Shown: positions 51,397-60,671, numbered from the stretch's first letter. The stretch: DNA of 64,000 nucleotides from Phycisphaerales bacterium (GCA_022446885.1 JAKVBU010000007.1:109181-173180); one strand, 5' to 3'. The notes: a model not told the origin generated them from the letters alone. A program made the numbers and translations.

Positions 51397-53399
51397 AACT
51401 GCCTCTTCCATCCAGACGGCTCGTGAAGCGCACGTGCATCGTGGCCGTGACGGTGATGGTCATGTGCGCTGGAGCATTCGCCGTCCTCTGGATGACATGC
51501 CCTCTTCCGGAAGGCATGCTCTCACCTGGGCCGCATGGGTCGCTTGTCCTTGACAGGGAAGATGGTGTGCTGCTCGATGTCACTGGAGCCGATCAGATGA
51601 GGCGTCTTCCGGTGCCGCTCTCCGACATGGGCCCATGGATCCCACTCGCTTTGATCGCAGCCGAGGATGCCCGGTTTCACGCTCATCTGGGCATCGACCC
51701 CGTCGCGGTCGTCAGTGCGTCGCTGGACAATCTCGCTTCAGGGCGAGTGGTTCGCGGCGCCAGCACAATCACGATGCAGGTGGCCGGCATGAAGCTCGGG
51801 CACCCACGCACGTTCAGAGGCAAGGCGATCGAGGGCTTCAGAGCGCTCCAGATAGAGGCCGCCCACGACAAGAACGAGATCCTGGAGGCATGGCTGAACA
51901 TGGCGCCCTTTGGCGCCAATATCACCGGTATTGAAGCTGCTGCCCGGGCGTGGCTTGGCAAACCTGCGGCCCACTGTTCCCTGTCGGAGGCGGCCCTGCT
52001 TGTCGGGCTTCCCAAGTCGCCCGAACGACTGCGACCTGACCGTCACCCGGAGGCCGCCATGGAGCGGCGTGATGCCGTACTCGAGCGGATGCTCCAGACC
52101 AAGGTGATTACGGGTGAGCAATACAAGGCTGCGATTGCCCAGCAACCACTGCTGCAAGATGCCTCCACCGGATCAAACCAATCGCACGCTGGTTGGATGG
52201 CCAAGTACAAGGGCGCCGGCACCATTGAGCAAACGAACATCGACCCGCACCTGCAGGAGGCGGCCGAGACGATCGTGCATCGTCACTCAGATCTGCTTCC
52301 AGATGGCATCGACGTCGCCCTGCTGTTGGTGGAGCTCGACAACGGGGCTGTGCGAGCACTCGTGGGATCAAGCGACCCACTTGATCCTCTCGATGGCCAG
52401 ATCAACGGCGTCTCACGTCAACGCTCACCCGGATCCGCCCTCAAGCCATTCGTCTATGCCGCCGCCTTTGAGCAGAGGCGACTGTCGCCCGATTCCCTCG
52501 TGCTGGATGCGCCAATCGACATTGAGGGTTGGAGACCTCGCAACATCGACCGAGTTTGGTTGGGCGAAATGACCACCCGAGATGCACTGAGGCAGTCTCG
52601 AAACGCACCGGCACTTCGAGTCGGGCAGGAACTGGGCCTAGGGCACATCACGGCGCTCCTGCGCCGCTGTGGCATGGACTTGCCATTGGACTCAACCCGA
52701 AAGGCGGGCCTATCGATTGTCGTAGGCGGCGTCGAATGCACGCCGTGGTCACTGGCCGAGGCGTACGCCACCATCGCCCGCGGCGGTGTGCACATGCCTT
52801 TGCGACTCCTTCGTGATGCGCCCGTGTTGCGGCAGCGAGCAATTGGGCAGGACACCTGTACAGCGATAGAGGCCTGCCTGAGCCCGGACCCAACCGAAGC
52901 TTCGGCGCTTCTGCCGTTCATGGCAGCCAAGACTGGCACGAGTAGTGGTCATCGCGATGCGCTCGCTGCGGGCTGGAACGCGTCGTGGGCCGCCGTCGTG
53001 TGGGTAGGGCGATTCGACGGGGGCTCCGACCCCGTGCTCTTGGGCGCCGATGCAGCGCTCCCAATCCTGCAAGACCTGCTGCATCACCCGTCACTGGCCA
53101 CCGAGCGACCACACCGCCCGATGGCGCAGTGGGCAGTGGCGAGGCCCGTCGGAAGAACAGTGGCACGACGCACAGAGATCATCGAGCCTCGCAACGGCGA
53201 CGTGATTCTCGCCACCAACAACCAGGCTCGGATCACGCCCGTTCTGGAAAGCGCAGGTGCCCACGCCACCTTGTTTCTGAACGGCGCCCCTGTGGCAGCA
53301 AGCACGCTGCAACTGGAGCCGGGGCAGCACGAGTTGCGCCTAGTCGAGCAAGGATCGCAGCCGGCGGTTGTTCAGTTCACGGTCGAGCGCGACCGATGA
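51393..53399 (+). CDS. pbpC: Penicillin-binding protein 1C
   Basis: Bifunctional peptidoglycan synthase of 668 residues, anchored by one N-terminal helix (about 12-32). Glycosyltransferase (GT51) motif EDARFHAHLGID near 91 and RGASTITMQ near 125; transpeptidase triad SPGSALKP near 345, SRNAP near 408 and KTGTSSG near 513; C-terminal PBP1C-specific beta domain (about 590-668). It overlaps the alpha-2-macroglobulin gene by ATGA, the same pairing as E. coli yfhM-pbpC, where the trap is thought to guard the periplasm when the envelope is breached and the synthase repairs it. It ends 7 bp from the convergent gapA. Confidence 0.94.
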   Translation: MKLPLPSRRLVKRTCIVAVTVMVMCAGAFAVLWMTCPLPEGMLSPGPHGSLVLDREDGVLLDVTGADQMRRLPVPLSDMGPWIPLALIAAEDARFHAHLGIDPVAVVSASLDNLASGRVVRGASTITMQVAGMKLGHPRTFRGKAIEGFRALQIEAAHDKNEILEAWLNMAPFGANITGIEAAARAWLGKPAAHCSLSEAALLVGLPKSPERLRPDRHPEAAMERRDAVLERMLQTKVITGEQYKAAIAQQPLLQDASTGSNQSHAGWMAKYKGAGTIEQTNIDPHLQEAAETIVHRHSDLLPDGIDVALLLVELDNGAVRALVGSSDPLDPLDGQINGVSRQRSPGSALKPFVYAAAFEQRRLSPDSLVLDAPIDIEGWRPRNIDRVWLGEMTTRDALRQSRNAPALRVGQELGLGHITALLRRCGMDLPLDSTRKAGLSIVVGGVECTPWSLAEAYATIARGGVHMPLRLLRDAPVLRQRAIGQDTCTAIEACLSPDPTEASALLPFMAAKTGTSSGHRDALAAGWNASWAAVVWVGRFDGGSDPVLLGADAALPILQDLLHHPSLATERPHRPMAQWAVARPVGRTVARRTEIIEPRNGDVILATNNQARITPVLESAGAHATLFLNGAPVAASTLQLEPGQHELRLVEQGSQPAVVQFTVERDR

Positions 53400-53406
53400 T
53401 CCCGCC

Positions 53407-54420
53407 TCAGTCCTTTGAGGCCATCATTGAGAGCATGTCCAGACAACGGTTCGAGTAACCAACCTCGTTGTCGTACCAGGACACGATCTTGAAGAAGTTG
53501 TCATTGAGCTCGATACCCGCACCAGCGTCGTAGATGCTGCTGTGACGATCGCCGATGAAGTCGCTGCTGACGACCGGATCTTCGGTGTAGCCCAGCACGC
53601 CCTGCATCGGCCCATCGGCGGCAGCCTTCATCGCTGCATTGATGTCGGCGAGATTCGTCGCCTTGGACGTCTTGAACGTGAGGTCTACGACAGAGACATC
53701 CGCGGTGGGCACACGGAACGCCATGCCGGTGAGTTTGCCCTGCACCTGTGGCAGGCACAAAGCAACCGCCTTGGCGGCGCCCGTGCTGGCTGGAATAATG
53801 TTCTGATAGGCGTTTCGACCACCACGAAGATCTTTGTGGCTGGGGCCATCCTGCGTCGGCTGTGTGGCCGTTGCCGCGTGGATGGTGCTCATCAGGCCTT
53901 CTTCAAGTCCGAAGGAGTCCAGAATCACTTTTGTAACCGGGGCAAGGCAGTTGGTCGTGCACGATGCGTTTGAAACAACGCGGTGATTCGCCGGATCGTA
54001 TGCGTCGCAATTCACCTTGTAGACGAATGTCGGAATCTCATCGGGCGATTTTGTCGGAGCCGAAATCAGCACCCGCTTTGCGCCGGCATCAAGATGCTTG
54101 CTCGCACCGTCGGCTGTGGTAAAGAGCCCAGTCGACTCGACGACATAATCGACGCCCAAGTCTCCCCAGCCGAGGCTGGCTGGATCACGTTCGCTCAGGC
54201 ATTTCGTTGAGTGGGCATCGCACACCAACTTGTCATCTTCGGCCCGAACAACATGGTCGAATCGGCCGTGCATCGTGTCGTATGTGACGAGGTAGGCGAG
54301 GTTCTCCGCAGGAACAAGATCGTTGATGGCCACAACCTCGAATCCACCACGGCGAACCGCCTCGCGGTAGACAAGTCGACCGATGCGTCCGAACCCGTTG
54401 ATGCCGATACGAATGGCCAT
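53407..54420 (-). CDS. gapA: Glyceraldehyde-3-phosphate dehydrogenase
   Basis: Glycolytic NAD-dependent dehydrogenase, 337 residues. INGFGRIGR near residue 7 binds [15 protein letters not shown] near 150 holds the catalytic Cys, and the C-terminal [12 protein letters not shown] is standard. GGAG is 7 nt before the ATG; an in-frame ATG four codons upstream is less likely. It follows the PduO-type gene by 63 bp on the same strand and is convergent with pbpC. pgk is not adjacent. Confidence 0.96.
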   Translation of the reverse strand: MAIRIGINGFGRIGRLVYREAVRRGGFEVVAINDLVPAENLAYLVTYDTMHGRFDHVVRAEDDKLVCDAHSTKCLSERDPASLGWGDLGVDYVVESTGLFTTADGASKHLDAGAKRVLISAPTKSPDEIPTFVYKVNCDAYDPANHRVVSNASCTTNCLAPVTKVILDSFGLEEGLMSTIHAATATQPTQDGPSHKDLRGGRNAYQNIIPASTGAAKAVALCLPQVQGKLTGMAFRVPTADVSVVDLTFKTSKATNLADINAAMKAAADGPMQGVLGYTEDPVVSSDFIGDRHSSIYDAGAGIELNDNFFKIVSWYDNEVGYSNRCLDMLSMMASKD

Positions 54421-54483
54421 GGCTGGCTCCAATTCTGAATCTGTGTGAGAGGAGAAGACGGAGATTGTACCTCTGCCGGCGAC

Positions 54484-55050
54484 TCAACCTTGTTGCCAGG
54501 GCACGTCCGGGCGGCCGGCAAGACGATTGGCCGCCCGAGCCATGGCGAAGAGGAGATCGCTGCAGCGGTTGATCCACTTCAGGGCGGCATCAGACACGCC
54601 ATCGAGGGACTGCCCCCGCAATGTGATCATCGACCGCTCACAGGTACGAGCCGCCGTTCGGGCCAGATGGAGGCGAGCCGCCAGCTCGGTGCCGCCGGGC
54701 AGAATGAAACCCGTGAGCGGCGCGTTGGCCTCGTCAAACTCGTCGATTCGCCCTTCCAGCAGGCTGACGTGCGCTTCGGTCAGCCGCTCCACCTTGCCCT
54801 CATGAGGCCCCCCCGGTTCGGTCGCGAGATCTGCCCCCAGATCCAGGCAGCCACGCTGCAGATCGAGCAGTGTGTCGTGCAGTGCGTCGGTGTCGTCTGT
54901 GATGGCTGCTGCTGCGAGGCCGATGTGGGCATTGAGGGCATCGGCATCTCCATAGGCCCGGACTCGTGGGTGATCCTTGGGCACCCGACCTCCGCCAAAG
55001 AGCCCTGTTGTGCCATCATCACCGGTGCCCGTGTACAGACGCATATGCAC
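54484..55050 (-). CDS. PduO-type cob(I)alamin adenosyltransferase
   Basis: Makes adenosylcobalamin from cob(I)alamin and ATP. 188 residues, normal for PduO/MMAB. The ATP motif YTGTGDDGTTGLFGG at about 5-20, YGDADALNAHIG near 33, and C-terminal RTCERSMITL and LKWINRCSDLLFAMARAAN match the family. No Shine-Dalgarno; TATCCT lies 6 nt before the second ATG (55044), which gives MRLYTG and may be the real start. The cofactor-using mutase is not in the window, but a carboxyltransferase of the propionyl/methylcrotonyl family is, as in propionate metabolism. Confidence 0.92.
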   Translation of the reverse strand: MHMRLYTGTGDDGTTGLFGGGRVPKDHPRVRAYGDADALNAHIGLAAAAITDDTDALHDTLLDLQRGCLDLGADLATEPGGPHEGKVERLTEAHVSLLEGRIDEFDEANAPLTGFILPGGTELAARLHLARTAARTCERSMITLRGQSLDGVSDAALKWINRCSDLLFAMARAANRLAGRPDVPWQQG

Positions 55051-55136
55051 AGGATAACGGGGCCCTCAGGCATCCCGGGGCGGTGGCTGAGACCACAGGT
55101 GCTCCTTTGACAACTCCAACTGCCACCTGAGCAGCC

Positions 55137-55163
55137 CAACACAAGATGTTCACATCGGTGTTG
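55137..55163 (-). terminator. Hairpin between atpG and the adenosyltransferase gene
   Basis: CAACAC and GATGT pair with ACATC and GTGTTG across a 2-nt loop with small bulges. It lies about 40 bp after the atpG stop. A second palindrome, GAGCTC-AGAA-GAGCTC at 55188-55203, overlaps that stop. Neither has a clear T-run. Confidence 0.4.
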
Positions 55164-55201
55164 CCTGGCTTCGAGAGATGCTCAAAGGAGCTCAGAAGAG
55201 C

Positions 55202-56077
55202 TCACTCCAGCGCAGCAGCACCTGAAATCACTTCCATCAGCTCGGTCGTGATCATGCCCTGTCGGGCGCGGTTGAAGTCGCGCTTCAGGGTGCGGCCGAA
55301 CTCCTTGGCGTTCTCGGTCGCAGCCTTCATGGCGATCATCCGCATGACGTGCTCGGCCACCGCGGCCTCGTTGAACAACTGGAACAGGAGCGTCCGCACC
55401 GTGGTTGGCAGCAATTCATCCAGCAGTTCACCGGCCGAGGGCGTGAACTCGTACACCGGCTCAGCCTCACCCGACTTTGCCTTCGGGGCATCTTCGCCCT
55501 CGGGCATGGCCAGAGGCAGGAGCTGTGTGACTTCGGCAGCCTGCCGCGACGTGCTGTAGTAGCGCATCGAGCAGACCTTGATCGCATCGAACTCGCCCGA
55601 CATGTACCGCTCGAGGTACTTGTTGGCGATCGCTTCAACGTCTTCGTAGGCGGGCGTGTCGCCGATGGCGTGCTGCTGAAGCACTTCAATCTTCTGAAAG
55701 CGGAAGAAGCCCATGCCCTTCTTGCCCGCCACCTCAATGCCGGTATCAACATCGTCACGCCGCGTCTCACCAAGCGCCAGTCGCAGCACATTCGCGTTGT
55801 AGGCGCCGCACAGACCGCGGTCTGAAGCGATGACCAACAGCAGTTCCTTGCCCGTCTTTTCGACCGGGCCGTCGATCAGGATCGAGCTGTACTCCTCGGC
55901 CTTCGTGGCGACCTGACGAACCATCTCGTCGATCATGCCGGCGTAGGGCTTGGAAGCGCTTGCGCGCTGTCCTGCTGCAGTGAACTTCGCCGTGGCGATC
56001 ATCTGCATCGTCTTGGTGATGCGGGCGATCGTTCCGACCGCGCCGATGCGCTTCTTGATTTCGCGGATCTGGGCCAT
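55202..56077 (-). CDS. atpG: ATP synthase gamma subunit
   Basis: Central rotor shaft of F1 ATP synthase, 291 residues. N-terminal REIKKRIGAVGTIARITKTMQMIATAKF and C-terminal MKAATENAKEFGRTLKRDFNRARQGMITTELMEVISGAAA regions (cited in part) form the coiled-coil shaft; SDRGLCGAYNANVLR near 85 is the gamma signature. It is alone: no atpA, atpD, atpH or atpC lies on either side, although these normally share an operon. TAGAAT ends 10 nt before the ATG with no Shine-Dalgarno. Insert with acidic residues around 205-220 (PEGEDAPKAKSGEAEP) is an extra loop. Confidence 0.95.
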   Translation of the reverse strand: MAQIREIKKRIGAVGTIARITKTMQMIATAKFTAAGQRASASKPYAGMIDEMVRQVATKAEEYSSILIDGPVEKTGKELLLVIASDRGLCGAYNANVLRLALGETRRDDVDTGIEVAGKKGMGFFRFQKIEVLQQHAIGDTPAYEDVEAIANKYLERYMSGEFDAIKVCSMRYYSTSRQAAEVTQLLPLAMPEGEDAPKAKSGEAEPVYEFTPSAGELLDELLPTTVRTLLFQLFNEAAVAEHVMRMIAMKAATENAKEFGRTLKRDFNRARQGMITTELMEVISGAAALE

Positions 56078-56128
56078 GGGACCGGGGATTCTAGCGATTC
56101 TTCGCCTGTTCCTCCACTCCTTGACGGC

Positions 56129-56956
56129 TCAGGAAGAGCAGATCAGGCCATCCCAAGCGAGTCCCATGCCTGAGGGGAGATCGGCCTCCACGGTGGCATG
56201 ATCAACCTCGTGTCCCATGTGCACGAACCACGTCTGACCGGCTCCAATGTGCTCAGCCAGAGCCGTGGCAGCATCCAGATGCAGATGGGTCTCGTGGGGT
56301 CGCTCCCGCAGCATGTCAAGAAAGAGGGTCCGCAGGCCAGAAAGGGCGTCCATCGAGACATCGGGCACGCTTGACACATCGGTACACCATGCCAGCGGCA
56401 GGGGCCCCTCAGACCTGCCATCTGCAGCCTCGAATCGGAATCCCAGAATCGGCAGGGCCCCGTGCATCAGCCGGATGGGTGTGATTTTCAGCCCCCAGCG
56501 TTCAATGGGTACGCCCGGCTCCAGCGGCTGCAGGTCCAGCCGGGCAACGAATGAGGGGTTGATGTTGGACTCGGGCTCGAAGATGTGGCCGAATACCCGC
56601 CTGAGGTGCGTCTGCACCCGCGCTTCTGCCCACACATCGAGGCGGGCCTTCTGCACGGCATTGAACCGCCGGAGTTCATCCAGCCCGAACACATGGTCAA
56701 CGTGGTTGTGCGTCACCAGAACACCGTCGCAGCGGTCAATGCCGGCCCGAAGCACCTGTTGACGCAGATCAGGCCCGGCGTCGATCAGCAGCACGCGATC
56801 GACACCATCGGGGTCTTCCCAGCAGATTGCGGCAGCGGTGCGAAGTCGGGTGTTTCGTGGGTCATCAGATGTGCACACATCGCATGAGCAGCCAATGGCG
56901 GGCACACCCGCTGACGTGCCTGAACCAAGCACTGTGCAGGTGAGGTCTTTGATCAT
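56129..56956 (-). CDS. PhnP-like MBL-fold phosphodiesterase
   Basis: MBL-fold hydrolase of 275 residues. Opening GSGTSAGVPAIGCSCDVC with DPRN and R is the PhnP/cyclic phosphodiesterase type; Cys residues there may bind a structural zinc. THNHVDHVFGLDELRRF near 86 is an intact HxHxDH motif; later His in MGHEVDH completes the site. PhnP members cleave ribosyl 1,2-cyclic phosphate, but relatives act on other substrates and no phn genes are near. Its ATG overlaps the ThiE stop by 4 bp; atpG follows after 51 bp. Confidence 0.85.
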   Translation of the reverse strand: MIKDLTCTVLGSGTSAGVPAIGCSCDVCTSDDPRNTRLRTAAAICWEDPDGVDRVLLIDAGPDLRQQVLRAGIDRCDGVLVTHNHVDHVFGLDELRRFNAVQKARLDVWAEARVQTHLRRVFGHIFEPESNINPSFVARLDLQPLEPGVPIERWGLKITPIRLMHGALPILGFRFEAADGRSEGPLPLAWCTDVSSVPDVSMDALSGLRTLFLDMLRERPHETHLHLDAATALAEHIGAGQTWFVHMGHEVDHATVEADLPSGMGLAWDGLICSS

Positions 56957-57993
56957 CCTGCCGGCACCGGGTCCAGCAGGTGGCGAATCGAGCGAGCAGT
57001 AGCCTCGGGATCTTCGGCGCTGCAGATTGCCCCGCCCACGGCGACACCTTGACCGCCCGCCACAACCACCTGCCCGGCGTTGGTGGGGTCAATCCCGCCA
57101 ATGGCAAGATGCGGCACGTCGCCCACAGCCTTCAGCGTCTGGGCGACTCGCTCTGGCCCGGCTGGGTCGAGGTCTGCCCGAGTGGACGATGTGAAGATCG
57201 GCCCGATACCGATGTAACTGGCACCGTTTGCCAGAGCTGCCTTGGCCTCGTCAACGCCATGCGTGCTCACCCCGATCAGGCGTCCTTGGCCAATGACGCG
57301 GCGAGCCTGCTCCACGGTGCAGTCGTCCTGCCCCAAGTGCACACCGTCGGCCCCGGAGGCGGCGGCGACATCTGGCCTGTCGTTGATGATCGCCGCTACA
57401 CCCAAGTCGTGGGCTCTCTCGACGACCTCGGCGGCGTGGTCAAAGAGCCGGCGGCCCTGCAGGTGCTTCTCTCGCACCTGCACGCAGTCGATGCCTCCTG
57501 CAACCGCCTGCTCGAGCAGCGATCTCCAGTCGCCGCGACATTGGTCCACTGTCAGCAGCAGGCACAGTCGCCACTGAGCCTGTGACGCGCATGCCAACCT
57601 GATCTGCACCCTGCCTGCGAGTTCGGTCGCCTGATACCGAAGGGCTTCGAGCTGGGGGGCCGCCAATGGGGCCGCGACCTTCGCCGCTTCTTCCAATGAA
57701 CGCAGGCCCTCTCGAACTCGCCCGGCTGCTGCTGTCGCCATCTGGGCAGCATTGGCTCGCTCAAACTCCTGTGATGTCTGAGCGTCTTTGCCCGTGTCGC
57801 CGGCCACATCTCGAGCTGCCAGCAGGCGAGCCTCGCTCCATCCACTGGCGATGATGTCCCGAAGATCGTGCCGCAGCCTCTTGAGATCGCGGGTCGATCC
57901 TGCATCGTCGAGCACGAATCGAGCGAGGTCTTCGATCGTGCGCAGCCCTTCCGCGACACGATTGCGGCAAGCATCCACCAGTCGGTCAAGCAT
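56953..57993 (-). CDS. thiE: ThiD2-ThiE fusion, thiamine-phosphate synthase
   Basis: Protein of 346 residues with two parts. The first 140 residues fit the ThiD2 domain seen ahead of ThiE in some bacteria (RLVDACRNRVAEGLRTIEDLARF, cited in part). The second (about 150-346) is thiamine-phosphate synthase, a TIM barrel: LLTVDQC, VQVREKHL, INDRPDVAAASGADGVHLGQDD, IGVSTHG, GPIFTSSTR and LAIGGIDPTNA. It joins the pyrimidine and thiazole halves of thiamine. ThDP is used by transketolase in this window. The start was chosen because GAGGG is 5 nt before this ATG; another ATG six codons upstream is possible. No TPP riboswitch was recognised. Confidence 0.88.
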   Translation of the reverse strand: MLDRLVDACRNRVAEGLRTIEDLARFVLDDAGSTRDLKRLRHDLRDIIASGWSEARLLAARDVAGDTGKDAQTSQEFERANAAQMATAAAGRVREGLRSLEEAAKVAAPLAAPQLEALRYQATELAGRVQIRLACASQAQWRLCLLLTVDQCRGDWRSLLEQAVAGGIDCVQVREKHLQGRRLFDHAAEVVERAHDLGVAAIINDRPDVAAASGADGVHLGQDDCTVEQARRVIGQGRLIGVSTHGVDEAKAALANGASYIGIGPIFTSSTRADLDPAGPERVAQTLKAVGDVPHLAIGGIDPTNAGQVVVAGGQGVAVGGAICSAEDPEATARSIRHLLDPVPAG

Positions 57994-58060
57994 GTGGCCC
58001 TCGAGAGACATCTCGTCAGCGTATATCCTCCGGGGCCAACACGAGCCAAGGAGCCTGATC

Positions 58061-59536
58061 GTGTACCGAACCATTCGCACCGGATCCCCTCGCCGCGCCA
58101 CCATCATCGCAGCCGTGGGGGTGTCGCCCTCAGGTCTACCCAGAGGGCTGGGATCGCTCGATGCCTCTGTAGATGGCGCGTTGGCTTCGGCGCTGGTGCG
58201 GCCTGGGTTCACCGGCAAGCGAGGCCAGATCGCGTTCGGTGACGAGAGCGGCGTGCTCATTGGTCTGGGCGACCTGGACACCCTCACCACCGATCATCTG
58301 CGGGACATTGGCGGCAAACTGGTGAAGAAGCTCAAGGGGGCCGGCATCGATGGCGTCCAAGTCGAGATTGCACGCAGCATTCCCAAGGGCGTGCTTGATG
58401 CCGAGTCAGCCGGGCAAGCACTTGCAGAGGGCATGGTTCTGGGGAATTGGCGGATGGAGGCCTATCGGGGTCGTGCAGCGCAAGGCGAGGCCGCCAGTGG
58501 GTCACTCACGATTGGCGCCTCTGACGCTGCCGTCCGGGGCGGCCTGCGGCGGGGCATATTGCTGGGTGAGGCAGCCAATGCTGCCAGACGAATTGGCGCC
58601 ACACCCCCAAACGTGGCCAATCCACCCTGGATCGCCAAGCAGGCTCGGGCTCTGGCACGATCGACCAAACTCGCCTGCAAGGTGATCTCCGCAGCCGAAC
58701 TCAAGAAGCAGGGCATGGGGGGCATCACGGCGGTGGGGCAGGGGTCAGACAGTCCGCCGTGCATGGTCGTTGTCGAACACAAGCCGCCGCGTGCCCGCGC
58801 GGGTGTGCATCTGGTGCTGGTTGGCAAGACCATCACGTACGACACGGGCGGGTACTCGCTGAAGGTGTCAAACGGCATGAAGGGGATGAAGTACGACCTC
58901 TGCGGCGGCGCTGCGGTATTGGGCGCCATGCAGGCCCTCGATGCGCTGAAGGTGCCGGTGCGTGTCACCGCCGTGCTGGCCTGCGCCGAGAACATGGTGT
59001 CAGGTGGGGCCTACCGACCCGATGACATCATCACGATGTACAACGGCGTCACGGTAGAAGTCACCAACACCGATGCTGAAGGCCGGCTCGTGATGGCCGA
59101 CGCCCTTGCCTGGTCATGCCGAAAGCTCAAGCCCACCCACATCATGGACGCCGCCACCCTGACTGGCGGTGTGGTTGTAGCCCTCGGTGAGTGGTGCGCA
59201 GGGCTCTGGTGCGAAGATGACGCCTTCCGTGGCGTGCTGGAAGATGCAGGGGAGTCAACCGGCGAGCGATTGTGGAGACTCCCCCTATGGACCGAACACC
59301 GCGACTTCATGCGGTCACGTCATGCTGACATTTGGAACAGTGGCCCGCGGCGAAGCGCCCACCCGATTCAAGGGGCTGCGTTCTTGAGCTATTTTGTCGA
59401 TGAAGACGTGCCATGGGCCCATGTGGATCTCGCCGGTCCTGCCACGACCGACTCGGCCACCAGCACCTGTGCCGTAGGCCCAACTGGCTTCGGCACTCGC
59501 CTCATGACGGAGGCGGCTGCTCGTCTGGCCCGATGA
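58061..59536 (+). CDS. pepA: Leucyl aminopeptidase (M17)
   Basis: Cytosolic zinc aminopeptidase of 491 residues. The M17 metal region reads VGKTITYDTGGYSLK, with the Lys and Asp of the site, then GMKYDLCGGAA, and the signature NTDAEGRL with the catalytic Arg near residue 345. The N-terminal 170 residues are a divergent macro-like domain. GTG start with AGGAG 7 nt upstream. Divergent from thiE with 67 bp between starts. Its last 35 bp are overlapped by the convergent arginine phosphatase gene. Confidence 0.93.
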   Translation: MYRTIRTGSPRRATIIAAVGVSPSGLPRGLGSLDASVDGALASALVRPGFTGKRGQIAFGDESGVLIGLGDLDTLTTDHLRDIGGKLVKKLKGAGIDGVQVEIARSIPKGVLDAESAGQALAEGMVLGNWRMEAYRGRAAQGEAASGSLTIGASDAAVRGGLRRGILLGEAANAARRIGATPPNVANPPWIAKQARALARSTKLACKVISAAELKKQGMGGITAVGQGSDSPPCMVVVEHKPPRARAGVHLVLVGKTITYDTGGYSLKVSNGMKGMKYDLCGGAAVLGAMQALDALKVPVRVTAVLACAENMVSGGAYRPDDIITMYNGVTVEVTNTDAEGRLVMADALAWSCRKLKPTHIMDAATLTGGVVVALGEWCAGLWCEDDAFRGVLEDAGESTGERLWRLPLWTEHRDFMRSRHADIWNSGPRRSAHPIQGAAFLSYFVDEDVPWAHVDLAGPATTDSATSTCAVGPTGFGTRLMTEAAARLAR

Positions 59537-59963
59537 GTTGATCCAGCCGCTCAGGAATGAGCTGTTGTAGATGAGCCGCCAGATCGTCATAGACCGCCTG
59601 GCCCTGTCCGATGGGGTCATCCACATCGCCGGAGGGGTCGAGCAACTCGATGTGCTCGGCCCCCGAGCCCTCGCCGGCGATTCGTCGGGCAGCACTCATG
59701 TGACTGCGGGTCATGCAGAACACGGCATCGGCACCCTCGACCATCTCGCGAGTAAGGGCCTTGGACTGGCCGTCGAAGTCGATCCCCATCGCGTTCAGGG
59801 CTGTCAGCGTCTCGGGAGAGGTAGGCATGCCATCGACGGCAGCGACCCCTGCCGAAGCGACGAACATGTCCAATTCGCTCGAGCGGACATGTGCCTGAGC
59901 GATGCCCTCAGCCATTGGGCTTCGACAGGTGTTGCCGGTACAGACAAAGATCACGGTATGCAC
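59502..59963 (-). CDS. Low-molecular-weight protein arginine phosphatase (YwlE type)
   Basis: LMW-PTP fold phosphatase of 153 residues. The P-loop VCTGNTCRS puts the nucleophile Cys8 and Arg14; the pocket residue before the second Cys is Thr12, as in B. subtilis YwlE where this Thr selects phospho-arginine, while tyrosine-specific members have Ile there. The general acid lies in LLDPSGDVDDP near 108. GTG start; the homologous region begins at HTVIFVCTGN. No McsB-type arginine kinase is in the window. The 3' end overlaps pepA by 35 bp. Confidence 0.87.
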   Translation of the reverse strand: MHTVIFVCTGNTCRSPMAEGIAQAHVRSSELDMFVASAGVAAVDGMPTSPETLTALNAMGIDFDGQSKALTREMVEGADAVFCMTRSHMSAARRIAGEGSGAEHIELLDPSGDVDDPIGQGQAVYDDLAAHLQQLIPERLDQLIGPDEQPPPS

Positions 59964-60025
59964 GCCACGCTCTCCAGGGCTGGAACCGGCAGGATCATAT
60001 GAGGCTGGGGGGCCATGCACCTTGC

Positions 60026-60652
60026 ATGAACGGCCCGTATACGTTTGAATCTCCAAAGATCCAACTGGAGCGATTTGTTTTGGACTTCATCAAGGCGGAC
60101 GAGATCCGCAATCTGTTGCACGACTATGGCATCGTGCAGGACAACCCAGACGACGACCACGTCTACCTTCGCATGCAAGGTGGCGAGACTGTGCAGCACC
60201 TTTCCGTATCAGTGGATGGTGTAGACGAGGGTGCGCCCCAAGGCGCCGAGTCGGTCAGTACGACCGAAGCGGATCTCCCATCCATCGTCGAGCATCTGCT
60301 GAACAAGTTGCATCACAACCAGATGGTTCTGGTTCCGGTAGGTAAGTGGCGCAGCGTGTTCGACATCGTTGCGTTCTCGCTCGCAGAGAACGAAGAGTGG
60401 CAGCGCATCGACGCAGCCGCATCGGTTGAACTCAACAGCCGCGACCCATTGCTGGCAGACGCAGGCGACCTGCACGTGCTGGAAGAGTTGTTCAAGGCAC
60501 TCCTGAGAGATTCAGATACCCCCGACCAAGGTCTGATACTCATCACCGTCGGCGTTCCCGTGTTGATGGAGGTAGTTCCCGGCAAAGGCTTGCGGATGAG
60601 TTTCGGCAACGAAGCGATCGCTGCAGAAGTCAGGGAGATTTGTGCGGCCTGA
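60026..60652 (+). CDS. Hypothetical protein, first gene of the lptB cluster
   Basis: Unrecognised soluble protein of 208 residues. N-terminal IQLERFVLDFIKADEIRNLL is helical; the rest alternates acidic turns and beta strands (VSVDGVDEG, MVLVPVGKWRSVFD, LILITVGVPVLMEVVPG). No signal peptide, membrane helix, Cys or repeat. A GTG/ATG nine codons earlier is an alternative start; no good ribosome site at either. Codon bias is normal. It starts the rightward series of three unknown genes ahead of lptB, 19 bp before the next. Confidence 0.6.
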   Translation: MNGPYTFESPKIQLERFVLDFIKADEIRNLLHDYGIVQDNPDDDHVYLRMQGGETVQHLSVSVDGVDEGAPQGAESVSTTEADLPSIVEHLLNKLHHNQMVLVPVGKWRSVFDIVAFSLAENEEWQRIDAAASVELNSRDPLLADAGDLHVLEELFKALLRDSDTPDQGLILITVGVPVLMEVVPGKGLRMSFGNEAIAAEVREICAA

Positions 60653-60671
60653 GGGCGCACACTGACACACC

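Noticed and set aside
57994-58060. TPP riboswitch before the thiE fusion
   Set aside because: The 67-bp gap lacks the conserved THI-box elements and is too short.
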